Origin: Atriophallophorus winterbourni
Lineage: Eukaryota > Platyhelminthes > Trematoda > Plagiorchiida > Microphallidae
Reading direction: 5' to 3'
DNA: 64,000 nucleotides
Assembly (NCBI GenBank): GCA_013407085.1
Contig: JACCGJ010023578.1
Coordinates: forward strand, 1 to 64,000
Below are positions 45,085 to 56,959 of the stretch, piece by piece. Each line of letters opens with the position of its first letter. Within the stretch, counting starts at the first letter, position 1. Both the position numbers and the translations under genes were made by a program. The notes beneath the pieces were generated by a model. It was given only the letters and a program-made list of their open reading frames with translations. It was not told the origin of the DNA and did no database searches.

Positions 45085-45345
45085 TGGTGTACACCGATCG
45101 ATTGGAATATGTTTGAGACCGATGGTGTATTCATAATGCAAAGAAATTTGAGTGTAATTGGTTAGAGCAGTTTTAGATTGATGTGGATACACGCTAGTCG
45201 GCAAATCGACCACTGATCGTGGTCATTCCCACAAGACGTGGCACACTGTAGGCGTATTATAGGCTGTTTAACGATAAGGTGAAATCAGGTGTGGGGGTCG
45301 ACAACTAATTAATCATGTTCCATGTCCTAACTATCACCCTTGGTG
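45085..45345. repeat. Rearranged Penelope terminal-repeat copy
   Basis: 45090-45176 matches, in plus orientation, the outer part of the repeat (ATTCATAATGCAAAGAAATT then TGAGTG). At about 45177 it switches to the inverse orientation of the inner part (AGATTGATGTGGATACACGC, CAAATCGACCACTGATC, ACTATCACCCTTGGT). The hammerhead segment between them is missing. Confidence 0.7.
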
Positions 45346-45434
45346 TACACCGACATTCCGAGATTAAAGTCAACGTTTGACCAATTACTCTCTGAACACA
45401 TTTTCGCTTCACGCTATCTCGAATTTGACAAGAC

Positions 45435-46190
45435 ATGAGTGAATTTGGAGTTGTTTGCAGCCGGAAAAGAATTTCGAAAACCTCAACGCTAACATTTCGT
45501 CAATCACTCTTTTTATACGTAGAGATTGATTCACAAGATTATACTTATACTACATCAATTAATCAGCCAGGTTTACTTTCATACTTGGCTGGTCAGCGTC
45601 GTCAAACTCTGCTTCAAGGAACTCCCACGATTTCCTTCCATGACAGAAGTGCATGTTTCAAGTATCTTGGCGTCATTTTATCACAGAGTCTCAAATGGAC
45701 CGATCATGTGACTGCACAGTACTTGAAGGTTATCATTTCACGCCTTACGTCTGCGTTCTTTAGCTGTTTCTCCTGATGTAGTTAGATGTTTTTGTTTTTT
45801 CATGCATTGTTCCCATTTTAATCTACGCATCCCCTATAATTTTTCCTGGTCTTTTTGAAAAAGGATTTTTTGATGATCAGAAGAGGAATCAAATTAATTT
45901 CAAGATTGAGCTCTTCCTCTAACGAGTTAATTCATGATATGATCATCAAACGCCACTTTCGTGAATGTAACAGATTGGTCAGATTCAAATCGTCTGACAA
46001 TGCACACCCACTGCATGAGGTCCTTATGGCTTGCAGATCGTTCCCAGCTACGCGTAGTCAACATGTCGTCCCGTATGCAAGAACTGAGACATTCAAAAAT
46101 TCTTTTATTCCTTACCTGGCTCGATATCATACAACAATTATTCTCGATTTGAGGAAGAAACTGACAGTATAATAACTGAAGTGGGATCAT
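45435..46190 (+). mobile_element. Non-LTR retrotransposon fragment (RT C-terminus)
   Basis: Plus frames give INQPGLLSYLAGQRRQTLL, SACFKYLGVILSQSLKWTDH (the RT 'FKYLGVxL..L.W..H' block, frame 45435-45776), then, after stops, a second frame 45855-46172 with HDMIIKRHFRECNRLVRFK and VPYARTETFKNSFIPYLAR, a LINE C-terminus. Broken by several stops. The clade is not certain; jockey/CR1 is the closest impression. Confidence 0.75.
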
Positions 46191-46286
46191 CCTTATTTGA
46201 CGTCTTTTTACAAAAATGTACATTTTATTTCGTGTGGTCGAGTTAATAGTATCGCTGAAAATTCGTGTACTCGAATAATGCCATTT

Positions 46287-46304
46287 TTCTTCTTCTTCTT
46301 CTTC
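46287..46304. repeat. (TTC)n microsatellite
   Basis: About six TTC units. Confidence 0.85.
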
Positions 46305-46559
46305 TCCTACATACAGAAACAGATAGAAACCAAAATATTGTTGGTTCACTAGCTTAGCTTAGCGGGTTTTGCTACCACCGGCTTTTTAGACAAGCAGTAT
46401 GTCCAATATCGTTAGACTATATCGTCCCCAAATTTAACATAGCTGTACAAGGCCACTTAATAATTAAAATGTGAGTGATTTATTAACATGAATAAAAGCT
46501 TGACAGTATTCTTCGACCCACTTTACTCTGCACAGTTTATGTGTCTGACCAAATATCGC

Positions 46560-47195
46560 TCAGTCAGAACGATTTTTCTTTACATTATCAATTGAGCAAC
46601 GTTTTGGTGATAGACTTTTCAGAGACATGAATATTTCGCCCAAACCAACCTTTTCGAGAGAAAAAAAGAACTCGTTGCATTTCGATTCTTCCCCGTTAAG
46701 CCAAAAACTCCGATCATTTTGCCATTTTTGGACTATTATCATGGCATTCCCAATCAAGATGCAGTGGAATTCATTGATGCATGCGAGAAGGCGTACCCAT
46801 CCCCCATATGAGGCCCGGAAAACATGTGGGTCGAGCGAAATGCCACTCACATAGGTCAACCGGATGACAATACAATGGGTGTCTGACAGAACCTCCTCGA
46901 AGTGTGCGACAGACTGGCAAACACACGGGAAATGCATCAGGTCGCGTTCGGATGAGGCCGGAACTATGAATCGACTGCACTTGTCATCACTCGCCATTGC
47001 TCCTCCCATCGAAAATAGCTCAACGAGCTCTATCAACGATAAGACACACGGCCTTGTCAAGATTTCTTTTTTGTTTGCCCCTTTCTGAAGATGTGGTCGG
47101 AATGCTTTATATGGTGTTTTTCTTGTGGGAGTTTGGTAAATAATTCCTTCGTGAGAAAAATACCGTGCAGGAAATAGAAACAGATGACGCGTCAT
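46560..47195 (-). CDS. Unidentified open frame, candidate exon
   Basis: 211 codons open on the minus strand, unusually long for this AT-rich DNA. Within it, 47084-46851 is bounded by CACATCTTCAG and TAT|GTGAGT and would be a 78-codon phase-0 exon (from KGANKKEILTRPCVLSLIEL to THCIVIRLTY). The frame also stays open past that donor (SLDPHVFRASYGGWVRLLAC and on). No domain is recognised, and no neighbouring exon was found. The opposite strand is partly open too. It may be one exon of a gene, an old transposon piece, or chance. Confidence 0.3.
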   Translation of the reverse strand: MTRHLFLFPARYFSHEGIIYQTPTRKTPYKAFRPHLQKGANKKEILTRPCVLSLIELVELFSMGGAMASDDKCSRFIVPASSERDLMHFPCVCQSVAHFEEVLSDTHCIVIRLTYVSGISLDPHVFRASYGGWVRLLACINEFHCILIGNAMIIVQKWQNDRSFWLNGEESKCNEFFFSLEKVGLGEIFMSLKSLSPKRCSIDNVKKNRSD

Positions 47196-48152
47196 GTTTA
47201 TTCAACAGGCAACATTGAAGATTCAAGATAAGATGGAGCTTCGACAAATTTTTCTCCCATCTCGTTCTTAGTATATAATTCGTTAGGTCAGTATCTGGAG
47301 ACGCAATCTCATTTGTAGCAAAAAAGCACCTTGTTTTAAACTTGAAGTGACAATTTTTGTTCACAAGGTTAGTCGACTTGTAGTCAAAGATAGAGAAAAT
47401 TCCCGACTTAAAGAACTTATATATATATATATGCATAATTCAAAAGTCGTTGGTAGAGTGTCTAATGGAAATGAATGCAAATACGCATATTTGTATTCAT
47501 ATACTAGTTACATCGTGTTACGGATTGACGTGGATTTTTAATCATATCATAAATTAGTTGAATCTATTATAATCAATCCTTTCGATTTTTCTTAAAGTTT
47601 TATCAAAATAAGATGGTTGAGTAAGAGACACACTGTCTTCTGGAGGATATTCTTAGGCTTTCGCTCGTAAATGTTCGCGTTTGATGATTATAATTGTTTC
47701 CCAGATGAAAATTCACAAAGATTCACCAAGAAAGTTCCCCTTGATAAAACGGTCTACTCGAGTTCCCATATTTCTGGCTAGCTTTCGCTGCTATGCTAAA
47801 CTATCGAATGGAACAATTTCGAGATTTGTAGACGAGTTCGATTTGTTTCAATAGGCCAGGTAGTTGGTTCGATAGGTGTACGGTGAACTTTGGTGTACTT
47901 TACACATTAAAAATACAACACGATATGCCACAGTGATTTTCTGTACTTTGCAGCATGCGTAACGGAATAAACGCTGTGCAAGTTGCGCTGAGCTTATGCA
48001 CTCTAATGAATTCTCTGTGGATGGTTCACCAGGACATTAATGAGAATTCGTCAACGTGTGTACAGGCAGAAATCGCGATCAGCAGACAATGTCGTGAATT
48101 CAACGTTATCGAAGTGAAAAATTTATTAGTCATAAATCAATAGGTGATTAGC

Positions 48153-48269
48153 ATGGCATTCAATCGAATTTTGCTGCCCACTCGTGAAACATTTTATACG
48201 GAGGAGATCTTTCCACGCAATCAGAAGATTGCCGTTTTCGTTGAATTGTTGTTTGGAACCTTCACTCTG
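48153..48269 (+). CDS. Candidate first coding exon of an unidentified gene
   Basis: ATG at 48153 opens 39 codons (MAFNRILLPTRETFYTEEIF then PRNQKIAVFVELLFGTFTL) ending at CTG|GTGAGT, phase 0. The C-terminal part is hydrophobic and could begin a membrane segment or signal anchor. No following exon was recognised in the next 8 kb, and the protein is not recognised. Confidence 0.3.
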
Positions 48270-50590
48270 GTGAGTCAACGATAATCATTTTATGCAGTGT
48301 TTCATGTATTTGACGAGAGTTAAAAAACTAGTGATAAAGCGTATGAACGGAAAAATTAGGCTGAATGTGCAATTGATTGAAGGTTCTGAATCAAAGATTT
48401 TCCAAAAATGACCGTCGGAATAACAAGCGAAACCAAAATTAAAACCACAAGTTAGAGGACAAATGCAAGTTGGTCTTAACAAACAACAAAATATCGAACG
48501 TTCTTTGACTGGTACATTTTACGTGATAATAATTATATGTCCACAAAACGAATTGGTTGTTTTCTAGAACTCGAAGACCGAAAGAAATTGAAATCACGAA
48601 ATATAAATATCGTGTTTGCAGCTTTTTAATGCCTCTCATTTTAACCATTGCCGTTTGCATTGATGTATTTTGACAACTATAATATGATGGAATTTTCACG
48701 AATAATACCTAATAGGCCTTACAATTATTGATACGATGTTCCGCTGTATAGATACTGAAATTATGAAATTAATTTCAGTGATTCGGCTGTGTAATTTTTC
48801 AAATGAGTAAATAGAATCATCTACGTTACATATTAAAACAATTTAGATGCGATAGAATATTTGATATGAACTAGAAAAGATAAAGAATAACTAACACCAA
48901 ATTTTACTTAAAACATACTTATAAAGCGCTCACTTAAACGATTACATATAATTCAAACATTCACTCAAGCTTGACAGTTCGAAATTGAAAACGCTTTAGT
49001 TTCTGTTAGAAGCAATAAAATATAATATACCGATTATGTTTATTTAAAAAAACATTTTGGGCGAGTCAGAAATCATTCAAGCATTACAACGCGAAGAACT
49101 CAGTCATTCGATCGTCCACTAGTAACGTCTTGGACTCTTGATGATTTGGAAACCGTCATGCTTTGATGCGTCACAAACTGGAGTTGTCTGGTTTCATTGC
49201 AAGTGCAAACATGTTCATACGAAAATGAATATGTTCGATGATTGTGCTGTCAAACTCAAGCTGAGTAGTCTTGATTATTGCTACTGCGCTGCTCATTACT
49301 CTGGGTTGATAAACATCACGAGCTATATTTCAACCCTAGAATAGGCATGTTGTGAAAACTAACAAAAACAATGCAAAATTGGACAGTCTACCAGCAGGAG
49401 TTAACAAAAAGAAACACAGTGGCATAAGCTCCCATTATTTGTGAACGAAATTATTATACCCGTAATTGTTCAAGATGTTTAGATCATTGCAGATCATTGC
49501 ACAAATATACACCAAAACCTACCTGAATGGATTACATATAAACTGTAACAGAATCAAGCATTCCATTCCCATCATCATTTATTGTTATTATCCTAGTTTT
49601 AAGGGTTTTATAAAACTCAACAAAATTATATTAAAAATAAGATTAGAATTATTCTTTGATTTATCAGTTTGAGATAACAAGGACCTTTCTAAACAGTTGC
49701 TATCTGGTACAGTTTGTGGATACTAACAAAGACGGGCGTTCAATTGAAAGTCATATTCTAATTTTATATTGCTCATGTTTCAAATGCACATGATAGATGT
49801 CTTAAAATGACTGAATAGTTTTCCAAGAGACTTGCAAAGCAGCTAATAATGCGTGAAAATAGGATTTGAGAATTGCCATTGAAATACTTATTCCGTATTA
49901 ACGTATGCACAATGAAAACTAGCATTTTTAATAACATCATCATTTTCTGTGCGCATTATTCAACTATGCGTAGGAACGATGAGTCTAAGCCGCTTGCAAT
50001 TTTTACTCTCAAGACTTCAGTTGAACTAGTCCCATCTTTTCTTTTTGAGTATTAAAAAACGGGAGACTTTAAACTGAAAAAGCGAAGTGACATTTGGTTG
50101 AAGGTAGGAAATGGCGCATGACGACAACTTCGGAAAATGCTTGCCTAAGAGAAGCCTTTGTATCACCAGAATGATGCTGACCTTTTCAAGATACTACATG
50201 AGAGACGGAACTATATGATAACCATTCAATGGTGCGATATCACGATATCTCACATATACTAGCGGAATTTCCGGGTGCTTAGTGCTTTATCTAACCATTT
50301 TTCTTTTCTAAATCGATGAGATATAGTTATTCGCAAACAATTAAACATCTTTGCTTGTTTATATATCTCTAAATACTGTGTACATAAAGTTTTTGATGAA
50401 ATTAACGGGTTGTCGTTAGAGAACAAACAGCTATTCGATATATAAAGTGCAAGTTACTGAATGTTTGATGGGTGATAGATCTTGCTTAGAAGATCAGCGA
50501 GAAAAAGATTTGATTGTTGGGACATTGCCCGGGTTGCAAACCTCAATTGAAACTAGCACTGTCTCCACAAAAGCGTAACTTATTCTGGAC
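48270..50590. other. Stretch with no recognised gene
   Basis: AT-rich with short open frames only. It could be intron if 48153-48269 is a true exon. Confidence 0.35.
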
Positions 50591-51035
50591 CTACTCAATA
50601 TAGTATTTGAGAAATTCTCCAATAAAATGTTTCCTCGACTCGAGGCTGAACTGTCGAAGGTATTTTTATTCTGTACGTGTATGTTTTACTTGGAAATCCC
50701 TACCCCGTAACGTTGCACATTCACCCAACTTGGATATATTCAAATCGAACTTGGACAACTACATGTCGACCAATCCAAACATTGAAACAATATATTCTGC
50801 ATCATAAAGCTTTGAACCAATGCATCCAAGTAAACTATACATATTTACCCTATCAAACCGGTTGAAAACAATTTATGCTCTATGTATTTTACGTGATTCC
50901 TGAACTAATCAGTAGGCAAACAAACCCCGTTTTACTACCTATGTTATTTGTAATTCGCATATTATTCTGTGGTTTTTGTAAAGCTATGTGCTTTTTAGAC
51001 CATTAAATTGAATTGAATTGAATTGAAAATTGAAT
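50591..51035 (+). mobile_element. 3' end of a CR1-group LINE
   Basis: The frame 50607-50807 reads SRLNCRRYFYSVRVCFTWKS then LPRNVAHSPNLDIFKSNLDNY, the C-terminal 'FSVR..WNSLP......FK..LD' block. A 3' UTR follows (GTGATTCCTGAACTAATCAG, TATTATTCTGTGG, TGCTTTTTAGACCATTAAA) and a (GAATT)n tail at about 51008-51035. The same UTR and tail recur at 60935-61072. Confidence 0.85.
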
Positions 51036-52138
51036 TGATAGCAGGTGTCATGAAGTCCTGTTTGTCATGGCATAGGAAGGATGTCGATCTAATGCAAGGA
51101 AGATACCAAAGTTGTTAGTGCTCATCGTACAAACCCAGCTGTATAAAAATCGATCGCTCGATAATTTTTTAATTTTTTTTCTCATTTACGAATTGGGGAG
51201 ACCACAGTTCTTTGCACAGAATACTTCATAAACCAAAGCATTCCAAAGTAGAGACTTCCACACATAGCGAGGCTGAACTCCCGTACCCACGAATGTACGC
51301 TGGTGGGGCCTAACTTAGGTTTAAAATCTAGAAGATATTTTATTCAGTTTGTGCTTTTTTCCCTTCAAACTTTACCCACTCAGCTAGGTCGCATGATTTT
51401 GAGACTATATTGGATCAGTGCTCAAATAATCATTTCTTTCCATAATCCCGCTTAAGATTTACCTTACGCTTACATTTTAATTAGTATTATTCTATTTTAA
51501 CGTTAAGCTAAAGGCTTTCTACATCATGAAATACATTAAATTATTTTGAAATAAATCGAAACTAAATAGAACATATAAGTTGAACTATAACAGTTTTTCG
51601 GTTATTCATAGTACATCTGCAGAAACACCTCAACATTTAGCATTATAATTAATATAAGATGTTTTGATGATTTTGATTTTCATATTTGAATCGTTACGAA
51701 ATCACCACAACAGCGCTAGGACCAAACATTGAACTCAGCATATATATGCGTGTTTATATACAGTAGAAAATATATTCTCCTGCTACAGTATCATCAAGGA
51801 AAATATGAAAATATTACACGAAAACAACCAAAATGTGCATTCTCGTTGAATAAATATCTCTGTTCATAATGGCAATTTTCCACTTTTTTAAAAACTAGAA
51901 AATCAATATGTGATTGTATCATTCAAAAGAAAGTCTGAAACAATCGACCATCGCTAATCACGTGAGTGAGAACTCCGCTAAAATCTATTGTGAATGAATG
52001 AACAGTTTATAAAATGCCAATACTTAATGTGGTATTTAATGTGGTATAATATTTTTGAAACGAAAGATTGCAAACGTGGCTTTTCAACCTTTTTTTCGAT
52101 TTTACCCATAAACGTAGTCATGATAAACAAGGAGCGCT
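51036..52138. other. Spacer with no recognised gene
   Basis: Nothing recognised; no long open frame. Confidence 0.45.
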
Positions 52139-52225
52139 TGTATGACACTGTTGGATAAGGCTAGTACGACCAACCTGTTCAATCCCATGTGTCCAAACAC
52201 ATGTTTAATGGAGTTAAACCCATAA
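52139..52225 (+). repeat. Family 1 repeat, second half
   Basis: GCGCTTGTATGACACTG, then AAGGCTAGTACGACCAACC, TGTTCAATCCCATG and GAGTTAAACCCATAACC. It runs directly into the left arm of the perfect inverted repeat at 52226. Confidence 0.75.
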
Positions 52226-52294
52226 CCATGGCTACAAAATATTCATTTGCATGCATGACGGAAAAGCATGCAAATGAATATTTTGTAGCCATGG
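52226..52294. repeat. Perfect 29-base inverted repeat with 11-base spacer
   Basis: Arms 52226-52254 (starts CCATGGCTACAAAATATTC, ends GCATGC) and 52266-52294 are exact reverse complements, separated by ATGACGGAAAA. The left arm is the junction of a family 1 tail and a family 1 head (ATTCATTTGCATGC). Confidence 0.97.
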
Positions 52295-52776
52295 TATGTT
52301 TAAACGATTGAACGGCTTCAGATCAAAATTTTTACTCAGGAGCTAGTTCAAATCATAAAGTGAGAAAAAGTGTTGCACTTACTCGAACACATTCGATCTG
52401 GTTTATACAAACATGCTGTTTAGTATCTTTTCTTGTTTTTGACCTACTTGGTTGATCATGCTGATATTATGTCTTATTCGGATTTCAATCCAACATTTTC
52501 TGTGCAAACATTCGAATCGAAATGCAGTATTGAGTGATCCGATACCTACCAACGGATATCTTAGTGGTGGATAACGAGCACGCCACTATGATCGTGGACA
52601 CATGTAGCCAAAACATATAAGATATTTAATGTGTAGTTCAAGCATTTTCCATCCTGAGCTATTGTGTGCAGCGCGTAGTTTATTGAGAAACCCAAACTAC
52701 GAGTCTCTTGTAAGTGATTCCTCGAGAATAAATTCGGAATTTCTACTCATCCATGTATCTCCTTTCTCACGTTTAG

Positions 52777-53002
52777 TTGTTGTTGGCCTCCTTCGGTCGA
52801 TGTCGACGATGGATGTACATCACAATCGCATGTATTTTTATTTTCTACAGCATTTGGAATAACTAAACAGTCCGATTCGGGAGGGACAATCTCTCCCGCA
52901 GCGCTGGCAACGATAGTCCTAACTCGGTTGTAGGGCGTCAGTTGCACGCCGGCGGCGTGATCTGCGTTCCGCAGCCAAGAGCTGTATCTGCTCCTCCCCA
53001 GC
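52777..53002 (+). repeat. Family 2 repeat, best copy
   Basis: TTGTTGTTGGCCTCCTTCGG, GTACATCACAATCGCATG, TCCGATTCGGGAGGGAC, GCAGCGCTGGCAACGATAG, CACGCCGGCGGCGTGATC, CTGCTCCTCCCCAGC. CGTTTAG occurs just before it and again 12 bases after it, a possible short target duplication. On the minus strand a frame (52747-53004) is open across the copy and shares DHAAGVQLT, YNRV, SAAGEIVPPESDCLVIP and STSTEGGQQ with the 28662 copy. Confidence 0.82.
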
Positions 53003-56000
53003 ACTGGCGTTTAGACCGCATTGTTTTGATTCGTTCAGATAACTAATGGTTGAGCAAAGCTGTCTCTGAAACCTGCACAAGTAGGAGAGAAATTCGCTTC
53101 CCGTACTTGGGTTATCGAAATTCCAAAGGTCAGTGTTTATCACCGGTTTTAATAGTGTGGAGTAATACAGGTGAAATGATATTACCCACTGAACAGTTTA
53201 TTGATCGACTAATGCCGATGCCCATTAAACCTATGGTTATTTTGGTAATTTTAGGTTGATTACAATTTTCTGAGTGAGCAGCCGTGGCAGTGTTTGTAAA
53301 CACGGACCATTTTATAAAAAGAGCGTTTACGTTGCACAATGACATTTTACCACTAATTTTTAGTTTTTGATAAGACATGTTCACACCAAAGATTCCTATT
53401 ATTTCGATGCCTAATACTTTCTGAACCAAAGCGCACGGAGTGCTATGCTTTTGCAAATACCTCACACTGAGTTTTGTGTTAAATCAGACCATACTTATTC
53501 TTCTAGCGAATTTCATACGCCTTCTCGCCACAACCGATCGACTCACACAACACACAATAATGAAACGATCGTTTTAGCCGAAATTCCAACACGTTTGAAG
53601 ATTTTGTTGTAATTTGATCCTTAGCAAGTTGAATAAGTGTAAACTGATCTCATTTTCTGGCGTTTTTCCTTATACGGTTATTTGTTGATCTATGGCAAAA
53701 TTTAAGCAGAAGAAACACATATAATACACATTATTTGTGAGTTATAACCTCCGTCACAACGTAAATGATAAATCACAGGAAGTAGCATAATACATCATTG
53801 GTTTCCACAAATGTGATCCAATGTTATACACGCCCCGACGAAATATTAAACTGTTGTAGATATTGAATAATCTACTCCGTAGCTGATGATCATTTTGTTT
53901 GTTTGCTTTTTTCACATTTGATCGTAAAAACATGAAATCGGTCAGTGGCATTTAGTGTTTTAACGTGTTTTGTCTTACTTTGTGAGTCGCAAATTTTCAA
54001 CGTGGACTTCTATAGTGGGAAATATAAGACATTTCACAATTACTACTCTGATTTGACGGATATTTAAGATATGAAGTATATAGAGGACTCCTATCAGCTC
54101 TAGGTTACTTAGAATGATTTAGACTGTTTGCATCGGGAATAATTTCTATTTTTTACCGATGAAAATGATGTCCTGTTAACTACAGTAATGTTATCTACTG
54201 AATCTATGAGCGTCGTGAAATAGTTAGAAGTCTATCTTCACTTTACCAATATACTCAACAGTTTTACCTGCTACCTAACATAGCATACTAGAATTAGGGA
54301 AGAATATTTGTTTTCATTCAATTGGTCTGCATCATTAATTGTCAACGCGAATTATTTAAAAATAATAAATCTCTAATTGATCCCATGCACGCCGAATTTG
54401 GTAGAAAGATTTTATTACTAAGTGTAACATGCAGAAACACGTGCATCAATTGCTGAAGCCATGAGAAGATCGCATTTAACAAGCATCGAGATGTTTCCCC
54501 GTGTACACAACCCTTTTTTGAGCCAGATGCATAGTTTCCTATAACAAATTAACAACCATCTAGGTGACAACATTCTTGGCTACACGCACTAGCAGGTCGT
54601 TCAACTCCTGTTGTGTTGCTCCAAGAAAAATGCCGTTCGGCCTCTAACCAACATGATCTCTAAAATGTACACCAGGTGACCCGTTAGAATTTCTCCGGGG
54701 ATACACTTGTTTCTGATTGGAGTAACAGCGCAGGTGATGTAGTCGAAACATGACATGAGAGAGAAATACTTATGATTTGGATGTGAGCGTGTAGATGAAT
54801 ATCCCTAATTCCACCATGTTCGATGAGCCCAATCGGCCAGGTAAAGAATTCTTCGAACTGTTGCTTGATTTGTTGCAGCCAATTGCCCACCAGCCCATGT
54901 TAATCATAATCAAAGTTGGCAAAGAGAGGACCTGCTTGCTCTCAGCAGCACATTAAGTCTATCACGACGTCGCGTATGTTATTGTTTGTTTCGCCAAGAA
55001 ATATCCAACCTCAACATGCCCTTGTAAATTTTCAATTTCCCTACATAGGATAGAAACTTTCAATTGTTCACTGACCATTGTACCCTTTTAAGTGATGATA
55101 AAAAATAATGCTTAATACAGTTGCCTTATCAGAGACTAATTTGCGAATCTCCTCATAATTTCATTCAAACTAATTGCACTGAAAATCGTTCAATCTCTTT
55201 GATATAAATTTCATTTATTGCGGAATTAGTGAGTTAAAATCAAACTATTCAAAATCGAAAATTGTCTGAAGAATTATTCCAAAAATGCATCGAGCGAAAC
55301 CATAGTTCGCCCCTCATTCCTCTCTCGTGTTCAGTTGTTTTGAACTCGCCTTGTGAATAATTCAAGTTGAACAGGTTCGCAAAGTTTGAAAATGGCTAGA
55401 CACCAAGTAAAACGGAGACAGCGAGGAACGGAGTAAGGGTACGAGGGGAAAAGAGGATAAATCTCAAACCCACACTGATTAGTTATTCCGTTCTTATTGG
55501 GCTGAACAATAGTTTGAAAAACAACATTACTTAAGGGAATAAGGTAGTAGAACTGTCATTCATTCAGGTTGACGTTCTTTCCCATTCAGCGCTTAGAAGA
55601 AACATGAATATTAAAACATTCATAGAATATCACTGTTAGATTCGCATTACTTAAAAAAATATATACAGTCTCACGAAGCTGCGAAATTGACAATTAATTC
55701 TAATGTGGATGGTGGAATTTGCATGCAAATCGAAACAACATATTTGTGCTTACTCATATTGCCTGCGATTACAATCATTACCAATATGTCCCATTCGCAT
55801 TTATCACAAGAACTGCATCAGTGTGCTTTACAACAGTACCATGGTAGTTGTAAGATGAACAGTTCAATTATTTTGACTCGCACACAAATGTTCATAACTT
55901 CTGTGTATTTTTGTACACTTTTACCCATTTTTGCTTTACCGAAATATTAAGGTATTTCGAGATGATCAGTTTCCCTGTGGTAGTTTTATTTGACCGTTCG

Positions 56001-56417
56001 CGCGCTTTTGCAATTGTGACATATCGTTCTCAGTGTTATTGTTGAAATTTGGGGTTTGGATTCTGTGCGAGGCGGAATAATTGAAGTTTGCTAACTTTCT
56101 TGCATAATTGTTCCGTTTCAACAGTACCGTACGAATCTCACTTATTGTTTTTTAAATATTTCGGTGAACTTGAACGGGTCACTCAGCCGTAAATCGACAT
56201 ATATGTGTATATCTCGTGACTGAAATGTTTGGCGTTGCATTGAATTTTCTCCCAACAGTTTATGTCGGTTACAACAGGGATACTTTGAGTATTCAAAGCG
56301 GTTTCAAGGTTTACCGGTCACCACGCGAAATCGAAGTCAAGAGGTTAAATTCTTTCAGGTTGCAAACTGCTGACTCGGTTATATGTTTCTACTGTACAAT
56401 TTGCCAAGTTAAGCATA
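53003..56417. other. Spacer with no recognised gene
   Basis: Several 60-110 codon open frames on both strands (for example 53130-53465 minus and 55687-55950 plus) have no family signature. Nothing else is recognised. Confidence 0.4.
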
Positions 56418-56605
56418 ATGCAAAGAAATTTGAGTGGAATCGGTTAGAGTAGTTTTTGGGTAACGTTTCACTTGTGACACAGAAGCTTCGTCAGGCCAAG
56501 GGTGATAGTCAGGACAGGGTACATGATTAAGTAGCGGTCAACCCACCACCATTTATTTGACCTTACCGCTAAACAGCCTATAGTACGCTTACCGTGTGTC
56601 AAGTT
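56418..56605 (+). repeat. Penelope terminal repeat, solo partial copy
   Basis: Same landmarks and order as 43165-43335: ATGCAAAGAAATTTGAGTG, GGTAACGTTTCAC, CAAGGGTGATAGTCAGGACA, CAGCCTATAGTACGCTTACC. No endonuclease is adjacent. Confidence 0.8.
56456..56500 (-). ncRNA. Hammerhead-like motif in a solo Penelope repeat
   Basis: The minus strand reads CTTGGC-CTGACGA-stem-GAAA-CGTT-ACCCAA. Core bases are intact and the ACGU palindrome is kept. Stem II is weaker than in the 43205 copy (CUU/AAG, then a C-C mismatch), and the first stem I pair is C-A. Confidence 0.6.
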
Positions 56606-56624
56606 AAGGTTTGTAAAACCAGGT

Positions 56625-56655
56625 CGGGGCGACGCAGACCTGGTTTACTGGCAGA
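56625..56655. repeat. Short hairpin-forming inverted repeat
   Basis: AACCAGGTC and GACCTGGTT separated by a G+C-rich 11-base loop, just after the solo Penelope repeat. No T tract follows; the function is unknown. Confidence 0.5.
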
Positions 56656-56959
56656 AGTTTATATTAAATTTAACACGTTGGTTGCTACAACTTTCCACTA
56701 TGAAAAATATATTCTGCAGTAATTGATTTTTCAAGCAATAAATGCCTCAAATTCAACGTACTTTTTGAAACATTGCATAAAGGATAACGCGTTTTCGCTG
56801 GGATGGTAATAAATAACACGGCCAGTTATGATAAAGATAAAGATAAATAGCAAATAATTCCAAACCACTTCGGTAATAATAAAACAAAAGGGTCCTTCAT
56901 AATTTTATACATCAGAATTATTAATTGTGATTAGCTCCGTAAATGATTTCTCCGAAATT

